A model generated the notes under the pieces. It made no database searches, had not been told where the DNA came from, and worked only from the letters and a program-made list of their open reading frames with translations. DNA of 52,001 nt from NCBI GenBank assembly GCA_903908715.1, contig CAIVSY010000032.1, positions 1 through 52,001 on the forward strand, written 5' to 3'. Positions 23,436 through 35,800 of this stretch are shown here, one piece after another; the first letter of the stretch is position 1; the number at the start of each line of letters is the position of its first letter. A program made the position numbers and the translations under genes. The DNA comes from an uncultured bacterium. Lineage in GTDB: Bacteria > Verrucomicrobiota > Kiritimatiellia > CAIKKV01 > CAITUY01.

Positions 23436-24209
23436 ATGATCATAGCCACGTTCAACGTAAATTCCATACGGTCGCGGCTGGAGATTGTCCTTGAATGGCT
23501 CCGTGTGCGGCGGCCGGACGTGTTATGCCTGCAGGAAACCAAGGTGGTGGACGAGTTGTTTCCGGCGGAGCCGTTGAGGGCGGCGGGGTATCAGGTCGTC
23601 TACCGCGGCCAGAAGGCTTACAACGGCGTGGCATTGCTGTCGCTCAAGGAGGCGACCGATGTGCGGTTCGGCCTGGATGACGGCGGGCCTGCGGACGGGA
23701 CGCGGCTGGTGGCGGCGCGGGTGGCGGGGGTGAATATCGTCAACACCTATGTGCCGCAGGGGCGGGACATCGAGAACGAGATGTATGCATACAAGCTCGA
23801 GTGGTTCGCCCGTTTGCGGAAGTATTTCGAGAAGAACTACACGCCGCGCGGCAAGGTGGTCTGGGCCGGGGATTTCAATATTGCCCCGACGGCGATGGAT
23901 GTCCACAATCCCGAGCGGCAGGCGAACCATGTGTGCTATCATGCTGATGTGCGGGCTGCCTTTGCGAGGACAATGGAGTGGGGGTTCACGGATGTCTTCC
24001 GCAAGCATCATCCGGAACCCGGTCAATACACGTTCTTCGATTACCGGCAGCGGGATTCCGTTCGGCTCAACCAGGGATGGCGGGTGGACCACATCCTAGT
24101 CACACGCTCTCTTGCGGATGGTTCGGTGGCTGCGGGCATCGATATGACGCCGCGGCTCAAGCCCAGTCCGTCCGATCATACGGTGCTCTGGGCGGAGTTG
24201 GATGCGTAG
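23436..24209 (+). CDS. xthA: Exodeoxyribonuclease III / AP endonuclease
   Basis: This 257-residue DNA repair nuclease of the EEP family has FNVNSIRSR, the metal-binding Glu in LCLQETK, Tyr in NTYVPQGRD, WAGDFNIAPT, and the catalytic SDH near the end. It cuts at abasic sites and removes 3' blocking groups. It lies 35 nt after dapF and is convergent with the OmpA-domain gene 28 nt away. Confidence 0.95.
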   Translation: MIIATFNVNSIRSRLEIVLEWLRVRRPDVLCLQETKVVDELFPAEPLRAAGYQVVYRGQKAYNGVALLSLKEATDVRFGLDDGGPADGTRLVAARVAGVNIVNTYVPQGRDIENEMYAYKLEWFARLRKYFEKNYTPRGKVVWAGDFNIAPTAMDVHNPERQANHVCYHADVRAAFARTMEWGFTDVFRKHHPEPGQYTFFDYRQRDSVRLNQGWRVDHILVTRSLADGSVAAGIDMTPRLKPSPSDHTVLWAELDA

Positions 24210-24237
24210 ACGCCGGCCCGGTCCGTCATTCCTGCGG

Positions 24238-25590
24238 TTATCGCCGGGTGATCTTCAGCACCACGGTCCGGTTTCTTCGCTGGGATTCCGGATCGTTTCC
24301 CGGGTGGGGCGGCCTGGTCTCGCCGGCGGATGAGGTGGTGATGGCATCGGCCGACAAGCCGCACCGGGAGGTCAGGAATTCGGCCGCGGCATTGGCCCGC
24401 GCCAATCCAAGTTCCTGGTTGTCGGAATAGGCATGGGTGCTGCGGACAGGACTGCTATCCGTGTGGCCTTCGACCTCGATCCGGAACGAGTTTTCCACCG
24501 GCTTGCAGGCTTTTGCGATTTGTGACAGGTCACGCTGGGCGGCGGGTGAGAGTGTTGTGCCGCGAGAGAAGGCTCCATACGCGAATATCACGGTGCGGGT
24601 ATCTTCTTGTGTGGAGACGCGGAACTCCTTGCCTTCCAGACGGGGCCATTCCGGGAGAGGAGCGACGGTTGGCTCGTGGACAGGAATGGGTGCAAACTTT
24701 GTTTCCGGGATCGGGGTGGAAATGGGAACAGGATCGGTGGTATCCACAATGGCCAGTGGGGAAGGGGCATGATTGCGTCCCAAGCTGTAGGCTAATACGC
24801 ATAGAACCAGTGAGCCGAGGAGGACGGCGTGGAGGGTGCGTCGCGAAACGGTGTTGTCTTCCGCGATATGCCGTGCGGCCTGCCGTTCCGGGGTCAGATG
24901 GGTGCGCGGGGAAGGCGGCTGCCGTTGATGTGCGGCCGCAGCCTCTGCGCGCAGTTGCCTTTCCCGCGCCGCTTCCGACTTGGCGTTGTCGCGTTCCCCC
25001 TCGAGGGCGGCGCAACGGGTTTGCAGGGAGGCGACCTGTGCGCGTGCCGATGCAAGCGCGGATTCGGCTTCTTCGCGGGCCAGCCGGGCTTCCTGCAACT
25101 CCCGCGGGCGGGCGGGCGTTTCCGTGCTGGGTTCCGGCGATGCCGTGATCCTGTTCAGCAGTTTTTCCTCCGGCGTCAGGGTGGACTCCGGCGCCGGAGG
25201 CGGATTGGGGCTTGAGCGGAAGAATGGATCCGCTTCAAATGGATCGAATGGGGCGGGACTGGGCGGGGGCGTCACGGTTTCCTCCGTAGGATCGTCGGAT
25301 ACCGTCTCAGCCGGCGGCGGATATTCCGTGGCGGATTCCGGATCCGATGGTTGCCATTCGGCGGGATCAAAGGAGGTGTCGAGGGGGGATTCGTCAGCGG
25401 GCTCTTTCTCCGGTTGTGTTGGAATGTCCTGATCCCCGGATGCGGACGAAGGGTTTGGATCCGCTGTGTTTTCCGTAGGCTGCGGATCCGGGCTGAAGGG
25501 AAAGTTCGGGCGCGGGGGGATAGGGCGGCTATCTTCAGGAGTAGTGGCAAACCAATCCAGCTGGTTGGGGTCGTTTCGTTTTGCGCACAT
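24238..25590 (-). CDS. OmpA-domain protein with single membrane helix
   Basis: This 450-residue protein starts at MCAKRNDPNQLDWF, preceded by GGGAGC. Residues 1-180 are Pro/Glu/Ser-rich and probably disordered. About 185-250 is a charged helix (coiled coil). One hydrophobic segment (LHAVLLGSLVLCVLAYSLG) lies near 270-288. The C-terminal 120 residues are an OmpA/MotB peptidoglycan-binding domain with IEVEGHTDSSPV and LGLARANAAAEFL. The long cytoplasmic part before the helix is unlike a standard OmpA lipoprotein. It probably anchors an inner-membrane system to the cell wall. Confidence 0.82.
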   Translation of the reverse strand: MCAKRNDPNQLDWFATTPEDSRPIPPRPNFPFSPDPQPTENTADPNPSSASGDQDIPTQPEKEPADESPLDTSFDPAEWQPSDPESATEYPPPAETVSDDPTEETVTPPPSPAPFDPFEADPFFRSSPNPPPAPESTLTPEEKLLNRITASPEPSTETPARPRELQEARLAREEAESALASARAQVASLQTRCAALEGERDNAKSEAARERQLRAEAAAAHQRQPPSPRTHLTPERQAARHIAEDNTVSRRTLHAVLLGSLVLCVLAYSLGRNHAPSPLAIVDTTDPVPISTPIPETKFAPIPVHEPTVAPLPEWPRLEGKEFRVSTQEDTRTVIFAYGAFSRGTTLSPAAQRDLSQIAKACKPVENSFRIEVEGHTDSSPVRSTHAYSDNQELGLARANAAAEFLTSRCGLSADAITTSSAGETRPPHPGNDPESQRRNRTVVLKITRR

Positions 25591-25673
25591 GGCGATGCTC
25601 CCGTTGCTTTGCTGACGAATCGCGACTGTATCAAAGCGTGGAGCGGATGTCACGAGCGACCGGGAGTGTGGGA

Positions 25674-26546
25674 TCAGGCGGCGACGGGGAAGGCCACGGC
25701 GCCGTAACCGACCACCCATTGGCCGCGGCTTTCCGGGAAGTCATCGCCACTGTTCCGGTATCTAAGGGTTATGGCTTTTGAACAGCCGAGTTGGATGGCG
25801 TACTGCATGGTGGCGACCACGGGAGAGATTCCGCAGAAGACCTGCTGGGTGAAATCCCAGGAGCGCAGAATGCCGGGAATATCCATGGAGGCGACTTTCT
25901 TCAAGGTTGCCAGATCGGTTTTCCGGACCCTTTCATAACTGGGGTCATGCAACATATCGGAGCTGGCCACGACAAGAATTTTCTTCTTTTTTGAAAGTTT
26001 CTGCAAGCAGGTGGACAGGACGTCAATCAGGGGTGGTTCGTGACTTCCGATCAGGGCGATGACCACAGGGGTATCCGGGAGTACGGTTTGGAGGAATGGG
26101 ATCTGGTTTTCGGCCGAATGTTCCCCGATATGTGGTCGGTAATCCAGGGTAATACGGGGGTCAGCGGAGGAGAGAAACGAGGCGGATTCAGTATCGAGCG
26201 GCGCAAAGCCAAGAGGAGTTGAGAAGGTATTTCCGTCCATCAGGGCGACGCCTCTGAAATTGCCTCTGTGACTGAATCCGAGAACCACGGAAAGATCTGG
26301 TATGGAATGAGTTTCGATGTTTTCGCGAACTGCCTTGAACGCTGTTGCGGCGACGGGTCCGGAATATATGTAGCCGGCATGGGGAGAGATAATGCCTGTG
26401 ATGCGTCCTGCAACGGGAGGCGGGTGAGATTCATCCATGAAGTGTCGGATCATGGATTGGAGTTCGATGCGGTTACCCGGGAACCATTTACCTGAACCCG
26501 TTGCCGTGCGGACCAGTTTCCTTTCCCCGTTCACGAGATACCTCAC
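25674..26546 (-). CDS. MEMO-family (AmmeMemoRadiSam system B) protein
   Basis: This 290-residue protein has the MEMO family core: SPHAGYIYSGPVAATAF, VVLGFSHRG, GEHSAENQIPFLQ, ALIGSHE and ASSDMLHD. The conserved histidines form a metal site in relatives. Family members usually occur with an AMMECR1 protein and a radical SAM enzyme, neither of which is next to this gene. The frame begins with GTG at 26546, and no better start is seen. It lies 83 nt upstream of the OmpA-domain gene on the same strand. Its role is unknown. Confidence 0.88.
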   Translation of the reverse strand: MRYLVNGERKLVRTATGSGKWFPGNRIELQSMIRHFMDESHPPPVAGRITGIISPHAGYIYSGPVAATAFKAVRENIETHSIPDLSVVLGFSHRGNFRGVALMDGNTFSTPLGFAPLDTESASFLSSADPRITLDYRPHIGEHSAENQIPFLQTVLPDTPVVIALIGSHEPPLIDVLSTCLQKLSKKKKILVVASSDMLHDPSYERVRKTDLATLKKVASMDIPGILRSWDFTQQVFCGISPVVATMQYAIQLGCSKAITLRYRNSGDDFPESRGQWVVGYGAVAFPVAA

Positions 26547-26857
26547 CTTCCATTTCGGACCCCATCGATCCCATGCAGGAATATGCTTCGTTCCACTTTC
26601 AATTTAGCGTCACTCCGTCATATTGACAAGTCGTTAAGCGCGTCATTCTTAAATCCATATACACGCCGGGTGGTGGCGTGCGGGAGTGATGGAAAGATTT
26701 TATGACAATTTCCTGCTTGCAAATAATACCCTTAAGAAGGTAGCATTAAGACCGGTAAATTCCTTGGGGGGTTAAGGTCTAGACTTGGTTTCTTCTCCTG
26801 AAGAGGCGGGTCTATATTGTCTTTTCTTTTTTTCCCGGGAATCGGCAAGGAAAAGGG
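26547..26857. other. 311-nt divergent intergenic region without a gene
   Basis: This AT-richer gap separates the minus-strand MEMO gene from the plus-strand giant gene. It must hold promoters for both, but none is convincing. A perfect TTGACA at 26623-26628 lacks a good -10 at the right distance, and TATATT at 26813-26818 lacks a -35. AAGGAAAAGGG at 26847-26857 is the ribosome site of the giant gene. Confidence 0.5.
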
Positions 26858-29800
26858 ATGAGAAGCCTTGGGATGAAAAGCGGAATCTGGTGTGGGGTCC
26901 TGGCGGCTCTGGGCCTTGGGATTTCTGCGTACGCCGCGAATCCATCCGGTGATCTCCGGATTGAAATCATTGCCGCGTATAACCTTGTTGTGGATTCCAA
27001 CGTGGAATCCCCTTCCACGTATGCGCCCCGATCGGCCTATCTCGGGGCCAAGTTCTACAATGATGGCACGAACGACCTGACGGGGGTGACGGCGTACATC
27101 GGGGATTATGTAGCGGGTGCGGGCACTCCGGGGCTTTATCCGACGAATTATCATCCGGCCTATCCGTTGAGGGCGGGACCGACCAACGGGGCGTTTTCGC
27201 TGACGCATGAGGGGGGAAGTGCGGGGTTGAGCGACGCGACGCGGTATATCGGCACCATCAAGGCGGGTGAGTCGGTGACCATGTACTGGCTGGTGAGCTA
27301 TCCCAATGTCGACACCAATGGCCTGGCTGTCTGGGGGCCGAGCATCAAGCCGGACGACGACTTGAAGTTGTACTACGACGTATGGGCCACTGCGACGCGC
27401 GCGGGGTCCAGTATTGTGGCGGACGCGACCCGGGATGTTACGATGCGGAACGAGATCTCCGCCATGGCCAACAAGATTTTTCCCAATACGGCCAACAAGG
27501 TGCCGGAGGAATATCAGCAGTTGCTCGATAAGTACGTGCCGGCGTGGACCAACATTGCCACGGACGGGTCGGCGGGAACGCTGATCACCACGGAAGGTGT
27601 ATGGTACGACCTGGGCAATGTCGGAGAGGGTTTTGACAACGATGGGGATCTGGTCCCGGACCATAACCTCTGGATGCAACCGGTGGGGGATCCCGCCTTG
27701 TTTGATGCCGGTGCGTTCCGGCTGGTGCGGACCTATGCGATGGTCGTGGTCAAGCTTAAGACGGGCGGCGAGTACGTTTATGTGACCGAAGACCAGCTCT
27801 ATTTCCAGAATGTCCCTGAAAACAATGGTGCGGTCGGCTACGTGGCCTACCAGTTCATGGCCTTGGGCGGGGCGGGTTCATCCACACTTTCGCCGTATCA
27901 GGAGGTGGCGTCCGGGCGCGACAATGAGAAGTTCAACGGGGACTATGGAGCAACGATTGGCGGAGGGTTGGTCAGTCCCCAGCCGAATGTGGATATGTTC
28001 AAGGACGGGACGCCCGAGGTGGTGGAGGCGGGGTCGAACATCAGCTATGCGATCACGTTCACCAATTCCGGCGCCCTGCCGATCGGGAATCCCAGCCTGA
28101 ACGTCCCGTTGGTGGTGCAGGACCGGATCCCGTCGGGGACGGTATATGTGGCTGGTAGCGCCACAAACAACAACACCCTGCCGTCGGGAGTGGCTTCGTA
28201 TCTGGTCTTCTATTCAACCAACAACGGCACCTCCTGGCAAACCACGGAGCCCGTGCCCGCGACGAAGGTCACTCACCTGCAATGGTGGTTGAGCGACGTT
28301 TTCCAGACAAACACATACGGGACGGTCCGGTTCAGTGCCACCGTCACCAATGGATACACGGGCAGCCCGTTCATCTACAACGTGGCCGGGCTCAGCATTG
28401 GCAGCGGGGCCCCATTCCTGACGGATGATGCCACCAGCCGGGTCAGCGGGACCAACCGGCTGGGCGACATGGTCTTCCGGGACAACGGGGCGGGACTGAA
28501 CTATGGAAACGGCACGCAGGATTCCGATGAGCCGGGCATTTCCAATATTGCGGTGCGGCTGTACTACGATGCCAATACCAATGGAACCTATGAGGTGACC
28601 GATCCCTTCTTTACAAGCACCACGACCGCGACAAACGGGTATTACCTTTTCACGAACCTGTTTGCCGGGCGGTACGTGGCGGTGGTGGATGTCACGGACA
28701 CCGATCTTCCGGCCGGGTATACCATTACCACGCCATCCTCCTACGGAGCCTTGTTAGGGCCGGGCGGGACCAATGCTTTCCTGACAGCGGACTTCGGTTT
28801 TGCGCCGGCGCTGCGGTTGACGAAAAGCCTGCTGTCCCCTACCAACAACCTTCTCTACGAAGGCCGAACGGTCAGCTACGCACTTGATGTGCAGAACATG
28901 TTGCCCGGTGACGGGTTGGGCGGCGGATTGCCGGTCAGCTACACCGTCTGGGCCACCAACGGTACGGCCTCTGATGCCGAGTGGCATGGATACGTGAATA
29001 TTTTCACACCGCCCGGGACAAACGGGGTCTACGCCACCAACCATTTCGAAAATGCTTCGAAGGCGGTTGTTTTGAGTGGATTTCCAGTGGGTGTACAGCC
29101 CGGGAGTGTGAGCAACGTTTCTGTGCTGTTGCCGATCGGCATGGTTCAGCCAGTCGACACTGACGACACTTTAATGGTGGATGTGAAGTCTCTTTCTCCT
29201 GCGGCAACCATTTTCTCGCGGACCTATTACGCCACAGGGCTGGTCAGTGGAACCATGGTGATTCCGATCACGAACGCCTATGCGTGGACATGGCAGAATT
29301 TCGCCACCAATTACACCATTACGCTGACGGCAGACAAAGGTGGCGGTAAGAGCGGTGCCGGGTATATCCTCGTGGATGCAGTGGGATTCAGGATTGCGAG
29401 TTCTGCCACCGTTGGTGGAGGAAACGCCAACACGACGTTGAAACCGGTCCCTTTGACCGACACGTACGACACCAACCAATTGCAGTTTGTATCCGCATCC
29501 CCGCCGTACACGACTCACACTTTTTCGGGATCCACGGGCACCTTGTACTGGTCCGATCTGGGGCCGATCTATCCCGGCGGTTCGAACCGGGTTACGCTGA
29601 CCTTCAATGTCCTGCAACCCTTGTCCAACATGGTTTCGGAGGTGACGAACACGGCGTCCGTAACGGCTGCGCGGTTCCTGAATGGCCTGCCGGCGAACGC
29701 GGACACCAGCCGGGTCACCACCACGGTGCGGCCTACGGGAATGATCGGCGATTTCATCTGGCGTGACCTGGATGGCGACGGTGTGCAGGATGGCGGGACT

Positions 29801-32800
29801 GAAACCGGCATTTCCGGGGTGCGGGTTGTGCTGACGCCTCCTGGGAATGCGGATGCCGGATCCGGGCTCGGGGTTCCTGTGACGAATGTGACGGATTCGA
29901 CCGGGTATTATCTCTTCACCGGGATTTACGGGACCAACGCAGGGAGCTACACGATCACCGTTCTGACCAACACCCTGCCCGGCGCTCTCCCCCGGAACAC
30001 CTACGATCTAGACAACGGGACAAATGCGCCGGACAGTCTGGTTACGCTGACCAACTTCAATCCGGCGGCGGTCAACGGGGGCGACATCAACACGAATGTG
30101 GACTTCGGATATCAGGTGCAATCCCGCATTGTCGGGACCATCTGGAACGACGTGAACCGCAATGGAACCAACTATGCCGAGAGCGGGGAAGGCTGGCTGA
30201 CCAATGTAACGGTTTACCTGTACAGCACCACCAACCTGAACAGCGCCATTGCCACCAACAGGACGGATGCCAACGGGTATTTCTCCTTTGTCGGCAATTA
30301 CACGGGGGCGTATGCCGTGGTGGCGGTTACCAACACTGGCGCCATGACTAACAGCACATGGATCCAGACTTTTGATACTGATTTCAGCACCGCGGGTTTG
30401 AGCAACCGGGTGGATGTCACGGTGGTTGGCGGCGGGGAGGCGCGGGCTGACTTCAGCTACTACCAATACGGGACCTACGGCATCGGGGACCAGTTGTTCT
30501 ACGACTGGAACAGCAATGGTGTCTACAGTGCGGCAACGGAAGAAGGGGTGCGTTACATCACGGTCAGCCTGTACGAGGATGCCAACAGCAACGGCGTTGT
30601 AGATGCGGGGATTGACGCGATTGTAGCGGTCACCAACACCGATATAAACGGGATCTACAACTTTACCAATCTTCCGCCCGGCTCGTACCAGGTGATCGTC
30701 GACCAAGCGGATCCGCAGATGCCGCCGCTGTACCTGGTGACTGCCGATCCTTATCTGGCGAAGGACGGGAAAAGCGTGGTAACGATCACCAATGCCAGCA
30801 GGACCGATCAGGACTTCGGCTACTGGCCGTACGGGACCGGTTCGATTGGCGACACTGTCTGGCTGGACGCCAATGCCGACGGGGTGCAGTTGGGCGTCAC
30901 CGAGCGCGGGATTTCCAACATCACCGTAAGCCTCTATGTGGACATGAATGGGGACAGCAACTATGTGTTGCGTGCCACTGCGGTGACGGACGTCAACGGG
31001 TATTACCTTTTCCCGAGTCTTCCGGACGGCGCCTACAAGGTGGTGGTGGATCCTGCCGATGCCGACCTGCCTATGGACGTCTTTGGCTACAGGGTTATGC
31101 CGACGACGGCGACCAACTATCTGGTTACGGTGGCAACCAACAGCACCCTTACGGCTGACTTTGGTTTTGCCGCCCTGGCCGCGGTGGGGGATACGATCTT
31201 CTGGGATGTGAACTCCAGCGGCTCGCAGGATGGCAGTGAGTCGGGGATTTCCAATGTGCTTGTGGAACTCTACAGGGATCTCAACTCCAACGGGGTATAT
31301 GATGTTGGTGAGACCAAGGTGACGGAGACGAATACGGCCAGCAACGGAACCTACCTGTTTGCCGGTCTGCAGCCCGGTTTGTACGTGGTGATGGTGAATA
31401 CCGGCAGTGTGGCGCTGACCGGTGCGACGCTGACGGCGGATCCGGACAATGACGGGCTACCCTGTGGTGCGCCCGGTGCGACCAACTGCGACCACCAGGT
31501 GGGTGTGACCCTGCAGGCGGGCGGGAACTTCATGGGGGCGGATTTCGGATACCGCCCGAAGGGTGTCCTTGGCGACACGCTTTGGTTCGACATGAATACC
31601 AACGGGGTCCGGGATGCCGGCGAATACGGGATTCCTTATGTGACCGTCGGGCTCTATACCAACGGAACACTTGTGGCGACCAATGTCACGGATGCCGACG
31701 GGTACTACGGGTTTGGCAACCTGGCTGACGCGACCTACACGGTGCGGGTTTTCACCAACGACACGGATTTCCCCGCAGGCGTTACCAATGTCTATGCGCC
31801 CGACGGGACGCTCGACCATGAGGCGACGGCGGTCGTATTGAGCAACGGGGTAGTCACCACGGTCAATGGCGCCACATGGACAAACGGCAATCTGAGCATT
31901 GACTTCGGGTATCGGTATGCCGGCAACAATTTCCTCAGCGGAACCATCGGCATGGATGCCGAACCCTATGATGGGGTGATGGGCACCAATACGACGGGGG
32001 TTGGCCCCGGGGAGGCGCCTTTTACGGGGCTGACGGTGTATGCGTATCTCTGGCAGGACCTTGACACCGACGGCGTGGTTGATCCTGCCGAGCGGACGCT
32101 GATCGGCAGTACAGAAACCGACAACAGCGGCGACTATCTGTTCACCGGGTTGCCGAATGCCATCGGGACCGTGACCAACCGGTATCTTGTTTCCACTGCG
32201 CCGCCACTTGGGGTGGAGGTCCGTTTGACCACATCCACGACAAATGGACTGACACCCGCGCTGACGGTTGTGAACACGACCAATACGCAAGGGATCACGC
32301 TGAGCGCTTACCAGATCCTGGCCATCCAGCCGGCGGTCACGAACGTGGATTTCGCGTTTGCCCCGGCCCGTCGTTTTGACTATGGCGACCTGCCCAGTTC
32401 CTACGGGACCTTGTTGACGGATCCGACGGCCGGCGCCCGCCATACGGTGAAAACGGTTCCCGACCTGTACCTGGGCTCGGCGCCCGATACGGAATTCAAC
32501 GGGCAGCCGACCGCCGATGCCTCCGGCGACGATACCAATGGGGTGCCCGACGACGAGGATGGGGTCATTGCCGTCGGGAACTGGACTACGGCCACCAACG
32601 GCGGTCAGGTATCGGTGACGGTCGGGGCCGGGAGCGGCTGGCTTTGCGGGTACATGGATTTCAACCATGACGGGAATTTCGCGGACAGCAATGAGTTGTT
32701 CATCAGCCAGGCGGTTTCACCAGGGACATACGCGATTCCATTTGCGGTACCCGAAGGCGCCATCCTGACCAGTAATGCCACGCAGTTGTATGCGCGGTTC

Positions 32801-35800
32801 CGCTTGTTCCCCAGTGAGCCCCTCATTCCCGAGGTCGCGTATTCCGGGCTGGCCAACAACGGGGAAGTGGAGGATTACCGGTTCGACTTCGGAACGATCG
32901 GCGACACGATCTGGGTGGACACTGATGGCGATGGTACGCGTGATGCCGGAGAGCCGCCGATTGCAAATGTCACGGTCTACATCGATGCCGACGGCGACGG
33001 CATCCGGGATGCCGGCGAGCCTTATGGCGTGACCGATATGACCGGTTTTTACGGCATCGGCGGATTGACGGGCGGCGTCTACACGGTGCGCGTCGAGACC
33101 AATGGCATACCTGCGGGATTGCTGTTGTCGTATGACCCCGATGGTGCGCGGGACGGGACGGCCGTTGTGACGCTCGGGTCCGGCGCGTATGTGAACACCG
33201 TGGACTTCGGGTATCGGCTCCCCGGTGCGGTCGGAGACCGTGTGTGGCTGGATGAGAACGCCGACGGTGTGCAGGACGCGGGCGAGGCCGGTATTGCCAA
33301 TGTCCGGGTGGTCTTATACGGTACGAATGGAGTCGCGATCGCCACGAACCTCACCGACAGCGGCGGGCAGTACCTTTTTACCGGACTCTATCCGGACGCC
33401 TATGAAGTCCGGGTGGACACCAATTCCCTGCCGGCCGGTCTGGCGGCCAACCAGACGTTCGACCCGGATGCCACGACGAACCATCAGACAACGGTTGTCG
33501 TCCTTTCCGGAGGTGAGATCCGGACCGCAGACTTCGGGTACGACTGGTCGCCCTCCTCGGATGTCTTCGGCAACGCCGGAACGGGAGCGATCGGCGACCG
33601 CGTGTGGGTGGATGCCAATGGCGATGGCGTGCAGGACCCCGGTGAACCCGGTCTGGGCGGGGTGACGCTGAGACTGGTTGGACTGGGCGCGGACGGGATT
33701 GCCGGCACGGCGGACGACACGACCAATACGACTGTGACGGCCGCTGACGGAGGATACTATTTCGACAGTCTGGCCGCAGGCGCGTACCTGGTCAGCGTCA
33801 CCGCGGGAACCAGCGGCTATACGCAGACGGGTGATCCGGACGGGATCCAGGACGGCAGAACCACGACCCCGATTCTCCTTGCGCCCGGCGATGTGTATGT
33901 GAACGCCGATTTTGGCTACCAGCCGGCGGCCGGCAGCCAGCTCAGTGGTACGGTTTATTTTGACGCCAACGTCAACAGCAACCTGAATGCCGGGGAGAAT
34001 GGGATTGTCGGCGTTTCCGTGGCGCTTGTGGACAGTAATGGAGTCGTCATTGCCACGACCCTGACCGATACGAATGGTTATTACCAATTCACCGGATTGC
34101 AGGCGGGCGACTATACGGTATGGGTCAACGACACCGGGTATCGTCTTGGCGGCCTGATGCAGACGGAGGATCCCGACGCAACCGTCAATGCCCGGACCCC
34201 GGTGTCCGTCGACGGGGCCAGCGCCTATTCCGGTTATGATTTCGGGTACATTGCCGGCAGTTACCGGCCCGGAACGGGATTGATCGGGGACACGATCTAT
34301 TTCGATCGCAACACCAACAGCACTTTCGAGTCCGGCGAAGGCATCGAGGGGGTGCGAGTGGGACTTTATACCACCAATGGTGTGCTTCTGGGCCTTGCGA
34401 CGACGGACGCCAATGGCCAATACTGGTTCGGCGGGCTCCGCACCAATGATGCGGTTTACGTTGTGCGTATTGACACCAACAGCCTGCCCTATGGCGGAAT
34501 GGGATTGACCAACAGCGTGGATCCGGACGGGGCGACCGCTCATGAGTCTACGCTTACGCTTACGGGGGCCCAGCCGGTCCGGCTGGATCAGGATTTCGGG
34601 TACCGGGCAGTGACGCCGAACACCATTTCCGGGACGATCTGGAACGACCGGAATGCCGACGGGATCCTGACCAATGAGTCGGGCGTGTATGCCGGTGTGA
34701 CGGTTTCGCTGTATGATACCAACGGCAACCTCGTGGCCACGACGATTACGGATGCGGGCGGGAATTATGCGTTCACCGGGCTGCCGGGTGGGGGATACGT
34801 TGTCGATGTGACCGATACGGGCAACCTCCTTGAGGGGTTGTGGCATTCCACCGGCAGTCAGGACGTCGCCAGCAACAACACCAGCAAGGCGGATGTCTAC
34901 ACCCTCACGGTTTCCGGAGGGCAGGTGGTGGATACGGTTGACTTCGGGTACTACGGTGATGGCGCGGCGGTTGGGAACCGGGTCTGGCGCGACGACAACA
35001 AGGACGGTATCCAGGATGTTGGAGAGCCCGGCCTCTACAATGCCACGGTTACGCTCCGCGTGATTTATCCCAACGGGACGACCAACCAGGTTGTAACCGT
35101 AACGGATACGAACGGGTACTACTCCTTCGGGTATCTGCTCCTGGATGAGCAATTCAGCGGAGACGGGATTGCTCCCGAACCGGTGTACAGCCTGACGTCC
35201 TCCATCTCTTCCGCCAATTTCGTCCGGGCCAAGGTCGACCAGGGTGTGAATGACTGGGTTGATTCGGACAGTCACACCGGGGTTGTCGCGGTGGCGGTCA
35301 AGGGTGTGACGGATGTGGCGGCTGTGGCGGGCAATCCTTCGGCCGAGTCGGGCGGGGCGAGGTATGATTTCGGTTATGAATGGAAGCCGACCCTGGTCAA
35401 ACTCGTTGGGTTCTGGGCCTTCACCCGGGATGGTCAGGTTTGGGTGGCATGGGAGACCGCCGAGGAGCGGGAAACGGCCGGATTCTACCTGGAGCGCCTA
35501 GTGGATGGGGAATATGTACCGGTTCACGAGGGGATGATCCCGTCCCAGTTCTGGTCCCTGGGCAATGCGGTTTATGAGCAGTTGGATGCCACGGCGCGGC
35601 CTGGGAATCTCTATGTCTACCGTCTTGTGGAGCAGGAAACGGGCGGCACTCTCCGATATCTCGGGCCCTACCTGGTTCTGGTTGATGGCGCGGTCCTCTC
35701 CTTCGAGGAATGGAGCCGGCTGTCCTTCGGCACTACGCCGGTAACGGGAACGGAAGCGGATGAAGCGGGTGATCCGGACGGCGACGGGATGAGCAACCTG

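Noticed and set aside
26623-26651. TTGACA as -35 of the giant gene
   Set aside because: The element is perfect, but the sequence 16-18 nt downstream (TTCTTA or TCTTAA) is a poor -10, and it lies 230 nt from the gene.
33314-35275. A 653-codon minus-strand frame inside the giant surface protein gene
   Set aside because: It reflects the repeat structure and lacks stops because of codon bias in the sense strand. No motif or start signal is seen.
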